Shown here: positions 28,339-36,788 of the stretch, one piece after another
Layout of the letters: each line of letters opens with the position of its first letter
Position numbering within the stretch: the stretch's first letter is position 1
Origin: Desulfobacterales bacterium
Lineage (GTDB): Bacteria; Desulfobacterota; Desulfobacteria; Desulfobacterales; JAAELO01
NCBI GenBank assembly: GCA_024226555.1
Contig: JAAELO010000249.1
Location: 1 to 40,694 of the forward strand
Direction of reading: 5' to 3'
DNA length: 40,694 nucleotides
Notes under the pieces: generated by a model
The model's database searches: none
What the model was told of the DNA's origin: nothing
The model's input: only the letters and a program-made list of their open reading frames with translations
Made by a program: the position numbers and the translations under genes

Positions 28339-29139
28339 TTAATTTCTTAGGTTAGACTTATTAGAAACACCGGATATTATACCTTTAACAGATTCCATTA
28401 TAGCCTGGGAATTTGCCTGATCTGAGCGGTACTTTTCCAGTTCAACAGTACTTTCACCTTTTGCCAGTTTGAAATTTCGTTCTGTTTCTGACAATGTTTG
28501 TATTACTTTCGCTTGAGATTCTACATCTTCAAGCATAACTGATTTTTCTATAGCTATAAATTTCATTTCAGCATTTGTTAGTTCATTCTGGAAATATTTA
28601 ATTTCTGACAGGCCTGCTTTATAAAGCTTTAGAAAGAAAAATGAAAAGACTTCAATAAACAAACTCAAAGTCAATCTGGGAACATAGTATGAAATTAGTT
28701 CCTGGTTTGATAGTTGTTTTGCACCACTTAAAACTGTTGTAAATAAAATAGTAACAGCAACGATTGTTGTGCCTACCCCAATAATTAAATTGAGATTTCC
28801 TCTCCTTGTTAGTGAATTAATTTCTTCTACTAATCTATTACGTGTTTTCCCACATTGTCTTCTTAAGTCTTTTAGGAATTTATCCCGCTTTATATCTTTT
28901 GAGAATTTCTTTTCAATTGATTCCAATAAACTATTTGAAGATTCATCCATTATAGATTTCTTAAGAGTTATTATGATATTGGATTTTTCCTCAGAACTAA
29001 TAAGGCTTCCTGTTTTTTGACTATTTAACTTATCATCAAATTCATTCAACATATTTTCAATTTTATCTGGTGATAATTGATTGTGGACAAATTCGTTTCT
29101 TAATAAGAGAAGCTCATCGGTAAATTTTTTGAGATTCAT
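28339..29139 (-). CDS. membrane protein with two central helices and coiled coil
   Basis: A 266-aa protein of no family I recognise. Residues 1-110 are helical and highly charged, followed by two hydrophobic helices (about 115-138, IIGVGTTIVAVTILFTTVLSG, and about 152-170, LTLSLFIEVFSFFFL), then an alpha-helical, coiled-coil-like region (about 175-235, NELTNAEMKFIAIEKS...) and a polar tail. Both large ends are probably cytoplasmic. Its start overlaps the upstream 83-aa gene by 26 bases, so the two are translationally coupled and likely form a membrane complex. The shape recalls effector or scaffold subunits in nucleotide-signalling loci, but there is no ligand-binding domain to confirm that. 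Confidence 0.6.
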   Translation of the reverse strand: MNLKKFTDELLLLRNEFVHNQLSPDKIENMLNEFDDKLNSQKTGSLISSEEKSNIIITLKKSIMDESSNSLLESIEKKFSKDIKRDKFLKDLRRQCGKTRNRLVEEINSLTRRGNLNLIIGVGTTIVAVTILFTTVLSGAKQLSNQELISYYVPRLTLSLFIEVFSFFFLKLYKAGLSEIKYFQNELTNAEMKFIAIEKSVMLEDVESQAKVIQTLSETERNFKLAKGESTVELEKYRSDQANSQAIMESVKGIISGVSNKSNLRN

Positions 29140-29365
29140 TTAACTTAAAAAAATTTCCTGTTTTAAGATAATTCATTAAAAAAATCATTATTCCAAACAA
29201 TATTGTTGTTAATGATAGAATTATAGAGATTCTATGGGATATTTCATCGATCTGAATGAGTTTATATTGAGTTAATAAAAAAAGAAAGAAACCAAAAATT
29301 ATTGACAGAAAACCCAGTAGAATTCTAACTCTTTGTGATTTTTCATTATCTTTCATGTTTTTCAT
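29114..29365 (-). CDS. small two-helix membrane protein in the cyclase operon
   Basis: An 83-aa protein: polar basic start, helix one (about 14-34, LLGFLSIIFGFFLFLLTQY), a short loop with QIDEISHR, helix two (about 45-65, ISIILSLTTILFGIMIFL), and a polar tail. Family unknown. It starts 37 bases after the cyclase stop and its 3' end overlaps the 266-aa gene. The overlap, spacing and shared strand support an operon. Confidence 0.6.
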   Translation of the reverse strand: MKNMKDNEKSQRVRILLGFLSIIFGFFLFLLTQYKLIQIDEISHRISIILSLTTILFGIMIFLMNYLKTGNFFKLNESQKIYR

Positions 29366-29402
29366 TTTTTCTCCAAATTAGAAATTAATAAGGAACATCT
29401 AA

Positions 29403-30683
29403 TCACGATGGCCTGATACTAAACCCTAATACACCCCAAATAAGACCAATAAAACTAAGTAACAAAATATAAAGGTCACTATATTTAAAATAGTATTTAT
29501 ACGCTCGTGTTACTCTTTTTTCAACAACTCCCATTGCAGGGGGAAGTACTCTTGGAATCCATCCAAATGTCTTCTTTTTTACAAGAATTTTATTCCATAT
29601 AATATCATTTTTTTCTAAAACATCTGAAAGTAACAGCAATATTCCAGGTTGTACATTCATAATTGCTTTTGCAGTTCTTGAAGGATCTTCATATATGGGA
29701 GCATTAAATTCAAGGACTTCTACAAAGAGATGATCCGAACTATGAAGGTTTGAATCCCAGTTTTTAATAAAGTCCGGTTTATAATACTTACTAACTGTAA
29801 AAAGTATTAAAAAGCAGATGCAATAATAAAATGAACCCTTTAAAAGACGAAGGGTAAAGATAGGTATTGTCCTTATTTTATAGACCATAACAAGGAATAG
29901 AATAATTAAAAATATCCCAATTCCACCTGCGACTTCAGGATATGCATCTATAAGACTTGAAGGGTTCAGGATAAGTAAAGCTGCTGACTCAAAATCCCCA
30001 ACAAAATATCTGATATATTTCATATAAAAGAAGTAAAGACCTACCAAACAGGTTATACTATATACAAAAATTTCAATCTTTTGCCTTTTCACCACTGGAA
30101 GAATTGGGGTGAACCGAATATTTTTAATCAGGTCTTCGTGTTTCATCCAGTTACACTTATAAACCTGTATTGATTTTTTCTTACCCTTTGGAACAAATTT
30201 TGTTTTTTTAGTTAGTATAAAATTTTTCTCATTAAGTTTTTCGTAAGCACTTTCTGAAATTAATACCTCGCTACCTGTTGCTTTTGCCTCAACCCTTGCA
30301 GCAACATTAACAACATCACCAAAAACATCGTTGTGCTCAACAATTGCATCACCGGAGTGAATGCCTATTCTAACCCTTAAATTGAAAGATTCATTTTCAT
30401 TTCTCTCTCTTTCCAGGGCCTGTTGCATTGCTATACCAGCTTTAAGAGCATGTTTTGGCTTACTAAACTGCGCCATTATCGCATCACCAATGGTTTTAAT
30501 AATCTTACCATTAAATTTTTTAATTACAGGAAAGAGTAGTCTGTTATGCTCGTCAACCATAAGCCTTCCATCAATATCACCCAGATTATCCCAGTGCCTG
30601 GTGGAATCTTCAATATCGGTGAAAAGTATAGTAACTTTTTTTTGAGATGATTTTATTTTTTTAGCAATAGTACTTTTTTTCAT
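29403..30683 (-). CDS. class III adenylate cyclase with C-terminal membrane and SH3-like regions
   Basis: A 426-aa protein with the catalytic domain first, which is unusual. Residues 15-175 are a class III nucleotidyl cyclase: metal ligands Asp23 (TILFTDIEDST) and Asp67 (TIGDAIM), the transition-state pair Asn126 and Arg130 (VNVAARVEA), and base-specifying Lys63 and Asp119 (HNDVFGD), the pair typical of ATP use. Thus cAMP is predicted. Then come hydrophobic helices (about 203-224, 250-268, 283-299 and 403-422), with an SH3-like segment (about 317-380, ending KTFGWIPRVL) between the last two, probably outside the membrane. It begins 2 bases after the 531-aa gene. Confidence 0.88.
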   Translation of the reverse strand: MKKSTIAKKIKSSQKKVTILFTDIEDSTRHWDNLGDIDGRLMVDEHNRLLFPVIKKFNGKIIKTIGDAIMAQFSKPKHALKAGIAMQQALERERNENESFNLRVRIGIHSGDAIVEHNDVFGDVVNVAARVEAKATGSEVLISESAYEKLNEKNFILTKKTKFVPKGKKKSIQVYKCNWMKHEDLIKNIRFTPILPVVKRQKIEIFVYSITCLVGLYFFYMKYIRYFVGDFESAALLILNPSSLIDAYPEVAGGIGIFLIILFLVMVYKIRTIPIFTLRLLKGSFYYCICFLILFTVSKYYKPDFIKNWDSNLHSSDHLFVEVLEFNAPIYEDPSRTAKAIMNVQPGILLLLSDVLEKNDIIWNKILVKKKTFGWIPRVLPPAMGVVEKRVTRAYKYYFKYSDLYILLLSFIGLIWGVLGFSIRPS

Positions 30684-30685
30684 TA

Positions 30686-32281
30686 TTATTTCCTTAGCTT
30701 CTCTCTTAATATGTAAGCAAAATCCTCAGGATAATGTCCATTTATCCATCTTAACTGGGCCTCGCTGAAAGCACCCATAGATTCCGGTAGTTTCGGTAGA
30801 AATGCATATAGAAGATGCTGATCACTGTTTTCAGCATTAATTCTTTTTGAATATTCTATTGTTGAGATCATCCTGGCCCCGATTGCTGTTAAAACCTGCA
30901 TTGCAATTAATATAGCTTCATTCAAAGAGTTTCGAACTTCCGTATCAGCTTCAAGAATGTTACCAACATTAGTTAACGGCATTAACTGAATTTCCCATTG
31001 GGAAGTCTGGGATTTAGGAACAAATAATATTACATTTTTATCTTCATAGATTACAAGACTTTGATTTTCCTTTCTGTCATCCATCCTGCAATTATTTCTA
31101 ATAGCTTTTATGTAATTACTGAAAAAAGAACTTTTAAATTCATTTCTGTACTCACAGATATAATTATAGATTTGATCGCCACATCCGTATGAAGAGATAT
31201 TGCCTGTTTCAACTTTTTCATTATCACTGTAAAATGTTTCCACATCATTTGGAACCATGGAAAACTGTTGATGAATCTGTTGATGGGAAGCATGGAGTCT
31301 GTATCCGGTCCCGGCGTAATCAAATCCGTAGTTCCATCCCCAAAGAGTTCCATTAAATTTAATAGCAGGATTTTCTTTGATCTTTTGAAGTATTTTCTTT
31401 CTTATCTCTTCAAGGTCATCATCGTAAACCATCCCGCGCTTTTTCTGAAAATCAATTCCAAGTTCGGAAGCAACCCTTGCAATTGTTCTCTGGAAATAAA
31501 GATGCCTTAAACCCTTCATATCTTTTAGTGAAAGCTTATCTATTTTATATCTGATTGCATCATTTGCCATATTTGCAGCATAGTGCCCCCAGGGAATATA
31601 GCTGTTTCGTCTCAAATACTCGAATATATGGCTCTCTTTTTCATCCCATTCACCAACAATCTCGCTTCCTCCCTGAACTCCGGGTCTAAGTACCATAACC
31701 TCTTTATAAATATCGGGAAGATGGGGATTATTTACAACAGATTCGAAAAGATCATGGTTTTTTATAACACTTCTAACCCCCCGCTCTGTGTTCTTATACG
31801 CAAGGCCAGTGGGAGTTTCTCCATCAAATACAAAATCACAGGAAATTTTTGCAAGATATGTGAGTTCCACAGGGTCAGTTGATGCCATTGCAAGTGTTAA
31901 AAGAACTGGAGCAGGTAAAGTTGCAAGCTTATCTTCATCATAGCTTACACCCTCTTCTTTCAGCCAGTCTATTAATGACACGCCTTCAGGTTTTGGAAGC
32001 TTAATTTTTGAAGGATCGAAAGCTTTTGCTTCAGCCCAGCTTTTTGTGATGTATGTGGTTCCCCTAAAAGGGAATGGATTTGGAATTTCATATATCCAGT
32101 CTGCATTATTCTCAGCAACATCACCATCCGGAAAATTAATTGTGTTTTTATGTGGTCGGCCCTCAAGAGTTCCAAGTGGTTTAATAAAATCATTTTTTCT
32201 AAAATTTGTTACTTTAAAATGTGGTTTATGTATACCGTAAATAAATCGTCCATCTGGTGAAACACATGATTTTATTGACAT
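30686..32281 (-). CDS. uncharacterised His-rich protein, GalT/HIT-like in its C-terminal half
   Basis: A 531-aa soluble protein. The N-terminal half (to about 300) has no recognised domain. In the second half, LHASHQQIHQQFSMVP (about 329-344, with His330, His333 and His337) followed by VILFVPKSQTSQWEIQLMP (about 417-435) resembles the order of the GalT/HIT nucleotidyl-transferase fold (His cluster then FxPxxxxPxE). The exact H-P-H-x-Q is not present, so the assignment is tentative. If correct, it would act on nucleoside phosphates or nucleotidyl-sugars. The ribosome site AAAGGGAG precedes the ATG. It is the first gene of the operon containing the cyclase, with only 2 bases between them, so a functional link is likely. 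Confidence 0.6.
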   Translation of the reverse strand: MSIKSCVSPDGRFIYGIHKPHFKVTNFRKNDFIKPLGTLEGRPHKNTINFPDGDVAENNADWIYEIPNPFPFRGTTYITKSWAEAKAFDPSKIKLPKPEGVSLIDWLKEEGVSYDEDKLATLPAPVLLTLAMASTDPVELTYLAKISCDFVFDGETPTGLAYKNTERGVRSVIKNHDLFESVVNNPHLPDIYKEVMVLRPGVQGGSEIVGEWDEKESHIFEYLRRNSYIPWGHYAANMANDAIRYKIDKLSLKDMKGLRHLYFQRTIARVASELGIDFQKKRGMVYDDDLEEIRKKILQKIKENPAIKFNGTLWGWNYGFDYAGTGYRLHASHQQIHQQFSMVPNDVETFYSDNEKVETGNISSYGCGDQIYNYICEYRNEFKSSFFSNYIKAIRNNCRMDDRKENQSLVIYEDKNVILFVPKSQTSQWEIQLMPLTNVGNILEADTEVRNSLNEAILIAMQVLTAIGARMISTIEYSKRINAENSDQHLLYAFLPKLPESMGAFSEAQLRWINGHYPEDFAYILREKLRK

Positions 32282-32321
32282 AAAAACTCCCTTTAAAAAT
32301 GAGCTATGAAAACAGTTCTAC

Positions 32322-32369
32322 AAATATTCCATTTCTTAATATTCAACTACATTTTGTTTGGGAATATTT
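32322..32369. promoter_or_regulatory. inverted repeat in the divergent promoter region
   Basis: AAATATTCC (32322-32330) and GGAATATTT (32361-32369) are 9-base complements 30 bases apart, in the gap between the divergent 531-aa gene and the lysE gene. This could be an operator for either; the A+T-rich context makes it weak. Confidence 0.3.
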
Positions 32370-32467
32370 AAAACCTATAATTATATTTTATAACGTGATA
32401 AATTAATCATTTCTTGTTTTATTTTAGAATTTTTATAGCACAATAAAGCAATTTGATGGAGCTTTTT

Positions 32468-33088
32468 ATGGAATATCTTGCACCGGTTTTTACAATCTCG
32501 TTTGTTACTTTACTCGCGATTATGAGCCCCGGCCCCAATTTTTTTCTTGTTGTATCATCATCACTATCAAAAAGTAGAAGAAATGGTGTTATTACCTCTG
32601 TTGGAATTGGTCTTGGGAGTTTTACCTATGCTGTTGCTGGCTTTTTAGGCATTGCTGCGGTTTTAAGCAGTTCTGAGACAGCTTTTTTGATATTAAGGAT
32701 ATTTGGAGGAGCATACCTATCATACCTTGGTATCTCTATGATTTTCAAAAACAAATCATCAGATTTAACTAAAACAAAAAAAATATCAAAAGAGCATTGG
32801 TTAAAATCCTTTGTTACAGGACTTACAACCAACCTTTCTAATCCAAAGGCGATGATGTTTTATATAAGCCTTTTTTCAATGAATGCAGAACCTATGCCCT
32901 TGTTTTACAGATTTCTCACATGTTTTCTGATTTTTGTTATTTCAGCATCCTGGTACTCTTTTGTTGCTGTATCTTTCTCCCATGAGAAGATAAAGAGTTT
33001 TTACAATCGTAGAAACAGATTTATATCCGGCTTTTTTGGTACAGCAATTGTAGCTTTTGGCCTTAAAATAATCTTTAATGGGAAATAA
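32468..33088 (+). CDS. LysE/RhtB-family exporter
   Basis: A 206-aa membrane exporter of the LysE superfamily with about six helices and the signature SPGPNFFLVVSSSLSKSRRNG near the N-terminus, then GLTTNLSNPKAMMFYISLF. The family exports amino acids or other metabolites. The chosen ATG at 32468 has GGAG 6 bases before it; the in-frame TTG/ATG at 32453/32456 overlap that ribosome site and are less likely. It is followed after 3 bases by the 161-aa gene and then the mocR-type gene, so this looks like an operon, probably under control of the MocR-type regulator. Confidence 0.9.
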   Translation: MEYLAPVFTISFVTLLAIMSPGPNFFLVVSSSLSKSRRNGVITSVGIGLGSFTYAVAGFLGIAAVLSSSETAFLILRIFGGAYLSYLGISMIFKNKSSDLTKTKKISKEHWLKSFVTGLTTNLSNPKAMMFYISLFSMNAEPMPLFYRFLTCFLIFVISASWYSFVAVSFSHEKIKSFYNRRNRFISGFFGTAIVAFGLKIIFNGK

Positions 33089-33091
33089 ATT

Positions 33092-33577
33092 ATGGATCTT
33101 ATATTTTTAGAGGAACTTTACAAAGAGAAAGATAACAGTAATGGATTTGTATCGATGTATGATCTTGGTGAAAGGATAGGATTTGACAGAACCGAGAGCG
33201 ATGATAAGGGAATGTATCTTATAACTGAAGGTTTTGCCGAGCTTGTAAATCTTTCCGGTGGAATAAAGATAACCGAAAAAGGTATCACTGAATGTATGAA
33301 ATCAGGAATTTCCACAGGAGTAGTGGAAACGGCAGATAACATTGGCAATGATGAGGTCATTACTGAAGTCACAAAAAGGAGTGTTAACCAGTTTATCGAA
33401 GATCTTAAATTCAGCAATATCAAAAGTGATGAATTTAAAGCTGATTTGAATACCCTTTCGATCCAGTTTGCCTCTCCAAAGCCTAAAACAGAAATACTTA
33501 AGGCATGTTTGTTTGCCATAGCAAAACAGTTAACGAATCAGGATCTTAAGAACAAAATAGAGAGTTTTATTTCATAA
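33092..33577 (+). CDS. hypothetical protein, 161 aa, winged-helix-like N-terminus
   Basis: A 161-aa acidic protein between the LysE exporter and the MocR-type gene. The N-terminal third (YDLGERIGFDRTES...GFAELVNLSGGIKITEKGI) has the pattern of a winged helix, including the final beta hairpin 'GIKITEKG' seen in wHTH proteins. The C-terminal part (GDEVITEVTKRSVNQFIEDL and on) is helical. I do not recognise the family. GGGA 9 bases before the ATG supports the start. The 3- and 4-base gaps on either side show operon membership; it may aid control of export. Confidence 0.55.
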   Translation: MDLIFLEELYKEKDNSNGFVSMYDLGERIGFDRTESDDKGMYLITEGFAELVNLSGGIKITEKGITECMKSGISTGVVETADNIGNDEVITEVTKRSVNQFIEDLKFSNIKSDEFKADLNTLSIQFASPKPKTEILKACLFAIAKQLTNQDLKNKIESFIS

Positions 33578-33581
33578 GACC

Positions 33582-35033
33582 ATGGATACTGAAACAATTG
33601 AAAATACAAATTTCCAGTATGTAAAACTTGCCAATGAGATTGAGGAAAGAATTAAAAAAGGTGAGTTTACAGCAGGTGAGAAACTAACATCCCTTCGCAA
33701 GATGCATAAACAATCAGGATTAAGCATAACAACTGTTTATCAATCTTATATAGAATTGGAAAAAAGGGGCATAATTGAATCAAGGAGCAAATCCGGTTTT
33801 TTTGTTAAACCTCTTATATCAAGTTATATAAAAGTCCCGGATATTTTAAAACCAAAAATTGAGCCCAGAAGAATCAGCATAAATTCTGTTGCATGCTCAA
33901 TTGTTGAAAACCTCAACGATCCGAATATTTTGCATCTTGGAGCCTCTGCTCCTCCTAAAGAGCTTCTGCCAATAAAGCAACTTGCAAAAATAATTAAAAA
34001 GGAATCCACAAAAAACCTTGAGAACATAATACATACCTATGGGAACCCTTCAGGGAATATAAGTCTCAGAAAGCAGATTCTCAAAAGGACTGTGGGGAAA
34101 AACCAAAAGAACATTTACCTGGATGATATAATTATTACTTCAGGTTGCCTGAATGCTGTTACGCTTTGTTTAAAAGCTATAACAAAAAAGGGAGACACTG
34201 TTGCAGTTGAATCTCCAACATTTCACTGTTTTCTACAACTGATTGAGGACCTTGGCTTAATGGCACTTGAGCTTCCCACAAACATCTCAACAGGTGTTGA
34301 GCTTGACAACCTTGAGCAAATTCTTGATGAAAACAATGTAAAGGTATGTTTGTTCATACCAACTTTTAATAATCCTATCGGGTCAAATATGCCTGTTCAA
34401 AAAAGAAAAGAGATTGTTGAGCTACTGAACAGAAAAGAGATACCGGTTATTGAGGATGATATACACGGAGATCTTTTTTTTGAAGGAAGATTACAACCCA
34501 CACTAAAATCCTTCGATAGAAAAGGGCTTGTTCTTTATTGCTCATCATTTTCAAAATCAATATCACCAGGCCTTAGAGTTGGATGGGTAATTCCGGGCAG
34601 ATTCAAAGAGAATATTAAAAGATTGAAACTGAACACCACTGTTGCAACTCCCACACTAAACGAATTTGTTATAGCAGAATACCTTAAAAGCGGTGCTCAT
34701 GACAGACACTTAAAAACACTTCGAAACAGGTTAAGAAATCAGATGAGTATTGTAACAAATACAATAGCTCAGTGTTTTCCAGAAGGTGTGAAAATCTCGG
34801 TTCCAGCTGGCGGAATGTCTCTATGGGTTCAACTTTCTGAAAATATAAATACGTTTGATCTCTACAAAAAGACTATGGAGGAAAATATCTCATTTCTTCC
34901 AGGTGGGCTTTGTTCAGGCACAGGGAAGTACAATCACTGTATGCGAATAAGCTGCGGGTTGCCTTTTGATGAAAAACTAAAGCAGGGCCTTGACACAATC
35001 GGTAGAATAATAAAAGATATAAGTTTAGGATAG
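33582..35033 (+). CDS. MocR/GntR-type PLP-dependent regulator
   Basis: A 483-aa fusion: residues 10-78 a GntR winged helix (GEKLTSLRKMHKQSGLSITTVYQSYIELEKRG), a linker, then a type-I aminotransferase domain (about 105-480) with PLP-binding Lys325 in SSFSKSISPGLRVGW, Asn264 in the TFNNPIG loop and Asp292-Asp293 before the PLP site. Such proteins sense PLP or amino compounds and control nearby genes, often exporters or GABA/PLP genes. Here the target is most likely its own lysE-family operon. The stop codon is followed after 2 bases by repeat copy 8. Confidence 0.92.
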   Translation: MDTETIENTNFQYVKLANEIEERIKKGEFTAGEKLTSLRKMHKQSGLSITTVYQSYIELEKRGIIESRSKSGFFVKPLISSYIKVPDILKPKIEPRRISINSVACSIVENLNDPNILHLGASAPPKELLPIKQLAKIIKKESTKNLENIIHTYGNPSGNISLRKQILKRTVGKNQKNIYLDDIIITSGCLNAVTLCLKAITKKGDTVAVESPTFHCFLQLIEDLGLMALELPTNISTGVELDNLEQILDENNVKVCLFIPTFNNPIGSNMPVQKRKEIVELLNRKEIPVIEDDIHGDLFFEGRLQPTLKSFDRKGLVLYCSSFSKSISPGLRVGWVIPGRFKENIKRLKLNTTVATPTLNEFVIAEYLKSGAHDRHLKTLRNRLRNQMSIVTNTIAQCFPEGVKISVPAGGMSLWVQLSENINTFDLYKKTMEENISFLPGGLCSGTGKYNHCMRISCGLPFDEKLKQGLDTIGRIIKDISLG

Positions 35034-35035
35034 AA

Positions 35036-35196
35036 AGGAATCTCAAATAATTGCTTTTTGACCGAACTACTGCGTTTTTGAAAAAAAGAACTGTCGTAAA
35101 ATCTGTTCGTTATTTTTTTCTCAGCAGAGGTTTTATAAAACTAAAGCTTTTATAAACTTTGTATTTCAATCAAAATTTTAATTATTAAAGGTTCCT
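35036..35196 (+). repeat. MITE-like element, copy 8 (long form)
   Basis: It starts AGGAATCTCAAATAATTGC and ends AATTATTAAAGGTTCCT, 161 bp, with the core AAAATCTGTTCGTTATTTTTTT and the long-form block TTTTATAAAACTAAAGC. It starts 2 bases after the mocR stop codon and ends about 48 bases before the XRE-cupin ATG, filling most of that gap. Confidence 0.85.
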
Positions 35197-35243
35197 AGGA
35201 ATTTGAGTTTTCTTTATTTAACATCAACTTTTAGGAGCTTTTT

Positions 35244-35879
35244 ATGATCGACAAAGTTACTGACACAAATGATGATTATGTTGAAGATTTAACAGGTGAA
35301 ATTAAATTTGAAGATGAAAACGTTGAACTTGTTGGTGATAGAATTAGAAAGCTTAGAGAAGATAAAGGCATCTCCCTTGAAGATTTGTCAAACCTCACAG
35401 GTTTTGAGGTTGATCTATTGGATAGAATTGAAAAAAAAGAGTTTCAGCCACAGCTTGGAACTGTTTTAAAATTATCCAAAGCTCTTGACAGCGCATTTGG
35501 GAAACTAATTTCAGGAGTTGGTAGTGCTCTGTATTCCATAACCAGAGATGGGGAACAGAAAAATGTTGCAAGATCCACCTCTTTAAAAGAAAAAAAGCAG
35601 ATTTACTCTTACAAAAGCCTTGCTCCTGAGGTAAAAGGGAGAAACATGGAATCCCTTATGGTAACCCTTGAGGAGAAAATTGACGGCGCTGAGACGGTAA
35701 GTCATAATGGTGAAGAGTTTATTTATGTGGTTGATGGAATTGTTGAATTAATAATTGGTAATGAAAAATTCGAGCTTAAAAAGGGCGATAGTATCTATTA
35801 TCTATCAACAACTCCGCACCTTATCTCAGCAAAAAAAGATACAGCTACAATACTTGCTGTGGTATATGCAGGAGAATAA
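35244..35879 (+). CDS. XRE-cupin transcriptional regulator
   Basis: A 211-aa protein with an acidic N-terminal tail (1-28), a Xre-type HTH (about 30-90, RIRKLREDKGISLEDLSNLTG, LDRIEKKEFQPQLGTVLKLS) and a C-terminal cupin (about 135-205, DGAETVSHNGEEFIYVVDGI, FELKKGDSIYYLSTTPHLIS). The cupin binds a small ligand or metal that alters DNA binding. AGGAG six bases before the ATG is a clear ribosome site. Downstream, with 3 bases between them, lies a 59-aa gene, then the zinc-ribbon gene. The family controls diverse metabolic genes; the target is unknown here. Confidence 0.92.
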   Translation: MIDKVTDTNDDYVEDLTGEIKFEDENVELVGDRIRKLREDKGISLEDLSNLTGFEVDLLDRIEKKEFQPQLGTVLKLSKALDSAFGKLISGVGSALYSITRDGEQKNVARSTSLKEKKQIYSYKSLAPEVKGRNMESLMVTLEEKIDGAETVSHNGEEFIYVVDGIVELIIGNEKFELKKGDSIYYLSTTPHLISAKKDTATILAVVYAGE

Positions 35880-35882
35880 TTA

Positions 35883-36062
35883 ATGGGCTTAAAGCCAAAG
35901 GGTGAAATTTTGAAAAATGCAATTGAGTGGATTTCCCATGAAAAAGTTGCAAATCCTGATATGAATCCACTCCTGATAGCAGACAAAGCTGCAATTAGAT
36001 TTAATCTGACACCAAAGGACTCAGAGTTTTTATATCGTTTCGTTAAAGATGAAGTTGGTTAA
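35883..36062 (+). CDS. small hypothetical protein, 59 aa
   Basis: A 59-aa ORF, MGLKPKGEILKNAIEWISHE onward, starting 3 bases after the XRE-cupin stop codon. AGGAG eight bases before the ATG is a strong ribosome site placed inside the end of that gene. It is helical and ends DSEFLYRFVKDEVG. Similar short proteins starting with KPKGEILR- and a 'RFNLSPKDAEFL' segment are, as far as I recall, common in deltaproteobacteria, but I know no function. The close coupling to the regulator suggests that it modulates it. Confidence 0.7.
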   Translation: MGLKPKGEILKNAIEWISHEKVANPDMNPLLIADKAAIRFNLTPKDSEFLYRFVKDEVG

Positions 36063-36134
36063 ATGGCTGAGTAAAAAAGACTTTTATTCTTACTTAGAAT
36101 TATTTAAATCGTTATATTGGAGTTTAACTATAGA

Positions 36135-36785
36135 ATGGCTGGAAAATTATTCGGAAAAAAATGGGCCGGTATTTCTGTTGGTAAGGGGCTATTCTATTGC
36201 CCATATTGCAGAACACAAAGGCCATATTTACTGAAGAAGCATAAACACTTTTATTCTTTTTTTAAATTTCCTCTTATTCCTTTAAAATCACATGGTGAAC
36301 ATATAGAATGTCGAAAGTGTAAACAGACTTTCTGGCAAAGCGTTCTTGAATGTAGCCCTGAAATTACAAAAAGAGGGCTCCACCCTTCAATACTGAAGTT
36401 GATGATTTTAATCATGCTTGCAGATGGTAAAATACAAAAATCCGAAATGACCACAATAAAAGATGTTTATAAAGGATTAACCGGGGATGAGATAACAGAA
36501 AACGATATAAAAACAATCATTAAATCTTCAAAGGATGAAGATATATCAATTGAAGAGTATTTAAAAAGAATAAAACCTTACCTTAGTAATTATAATAAAA
36601 TACTTATTATGAAATCATCGTTTCTTGTTTCAGTTTCAGATGGTGAAATTAAGGAAGAGGAAAAGATCCTTATGTATGAGATCTGCCACGCACTTACCAT
36701 GCCTGTGGAAGATTGTAATGAGTTATTGCTGGAATTACAGAATGAGGAAGGTGAAATTTTTCAGATACCAGAGGATGAGGCTTAA
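36135..36785 (+). CDS. zinc-ribbon and TerB-like domain protein
   Basis: A 216-aa protein. Residues about 20-65 are a zinc-ribbon with Cys22-x2-Cys25 and Cys59-x2-Cys62. The C-terminal part (about 85-200) is helical with two half-repeats of the TerB type: LMILIMLADGKIQKSEMTT and SFLVSVSDGEIKEEEKILM, the 'aDGxixxxE' pattern that forms a metal or protein-binding all-helical domain. The start is the ATG at 36135; an in-frame TTG at 36117 has no ribosome site. It is followed 3 bases later by the 67-aa gene, so they form a unit. The role is unknown; TerB-like domains occur in stress and membrane-associated proteins. Confidence 0.75.
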   Translation: MAGKLFGKKWAGISVGKGLFYCPYCRTQRPYLLKKHKHFYSFFKFPLIPLKSHGEHIECRKCKQTFWQSVLECSPEITKRGLHPSILKLMILIMLADGKIQKSEMTTIKDVYKGLTGDEITENDIKTIIKSSKDEDISIEEYLKRIKPYLSNYNKILIMKSSFLVSVSDGEIKEEEKILMYEICHALTMPVEDCNELLLELQNEEGEIFQIPEDEA

Positions 36786-36788
36786 GAG

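Noticed and set aside
28339-30683. Calling the cyclase operon a Pycsar anti-phage system
   Set aside because: The cyclase residues predict ATP use, and neither membrane protein has a recognisable cyclic-nucleotide-binding or TIR domain, so the resemblance is only in outline.
36049-36234. 61-aa open frame overlapping the end of the 59-aa gene
   Set aside because: It runs out of frame across the 59-aa and zinc-ribbon genes, and both of those have better ribosome sites or domains.
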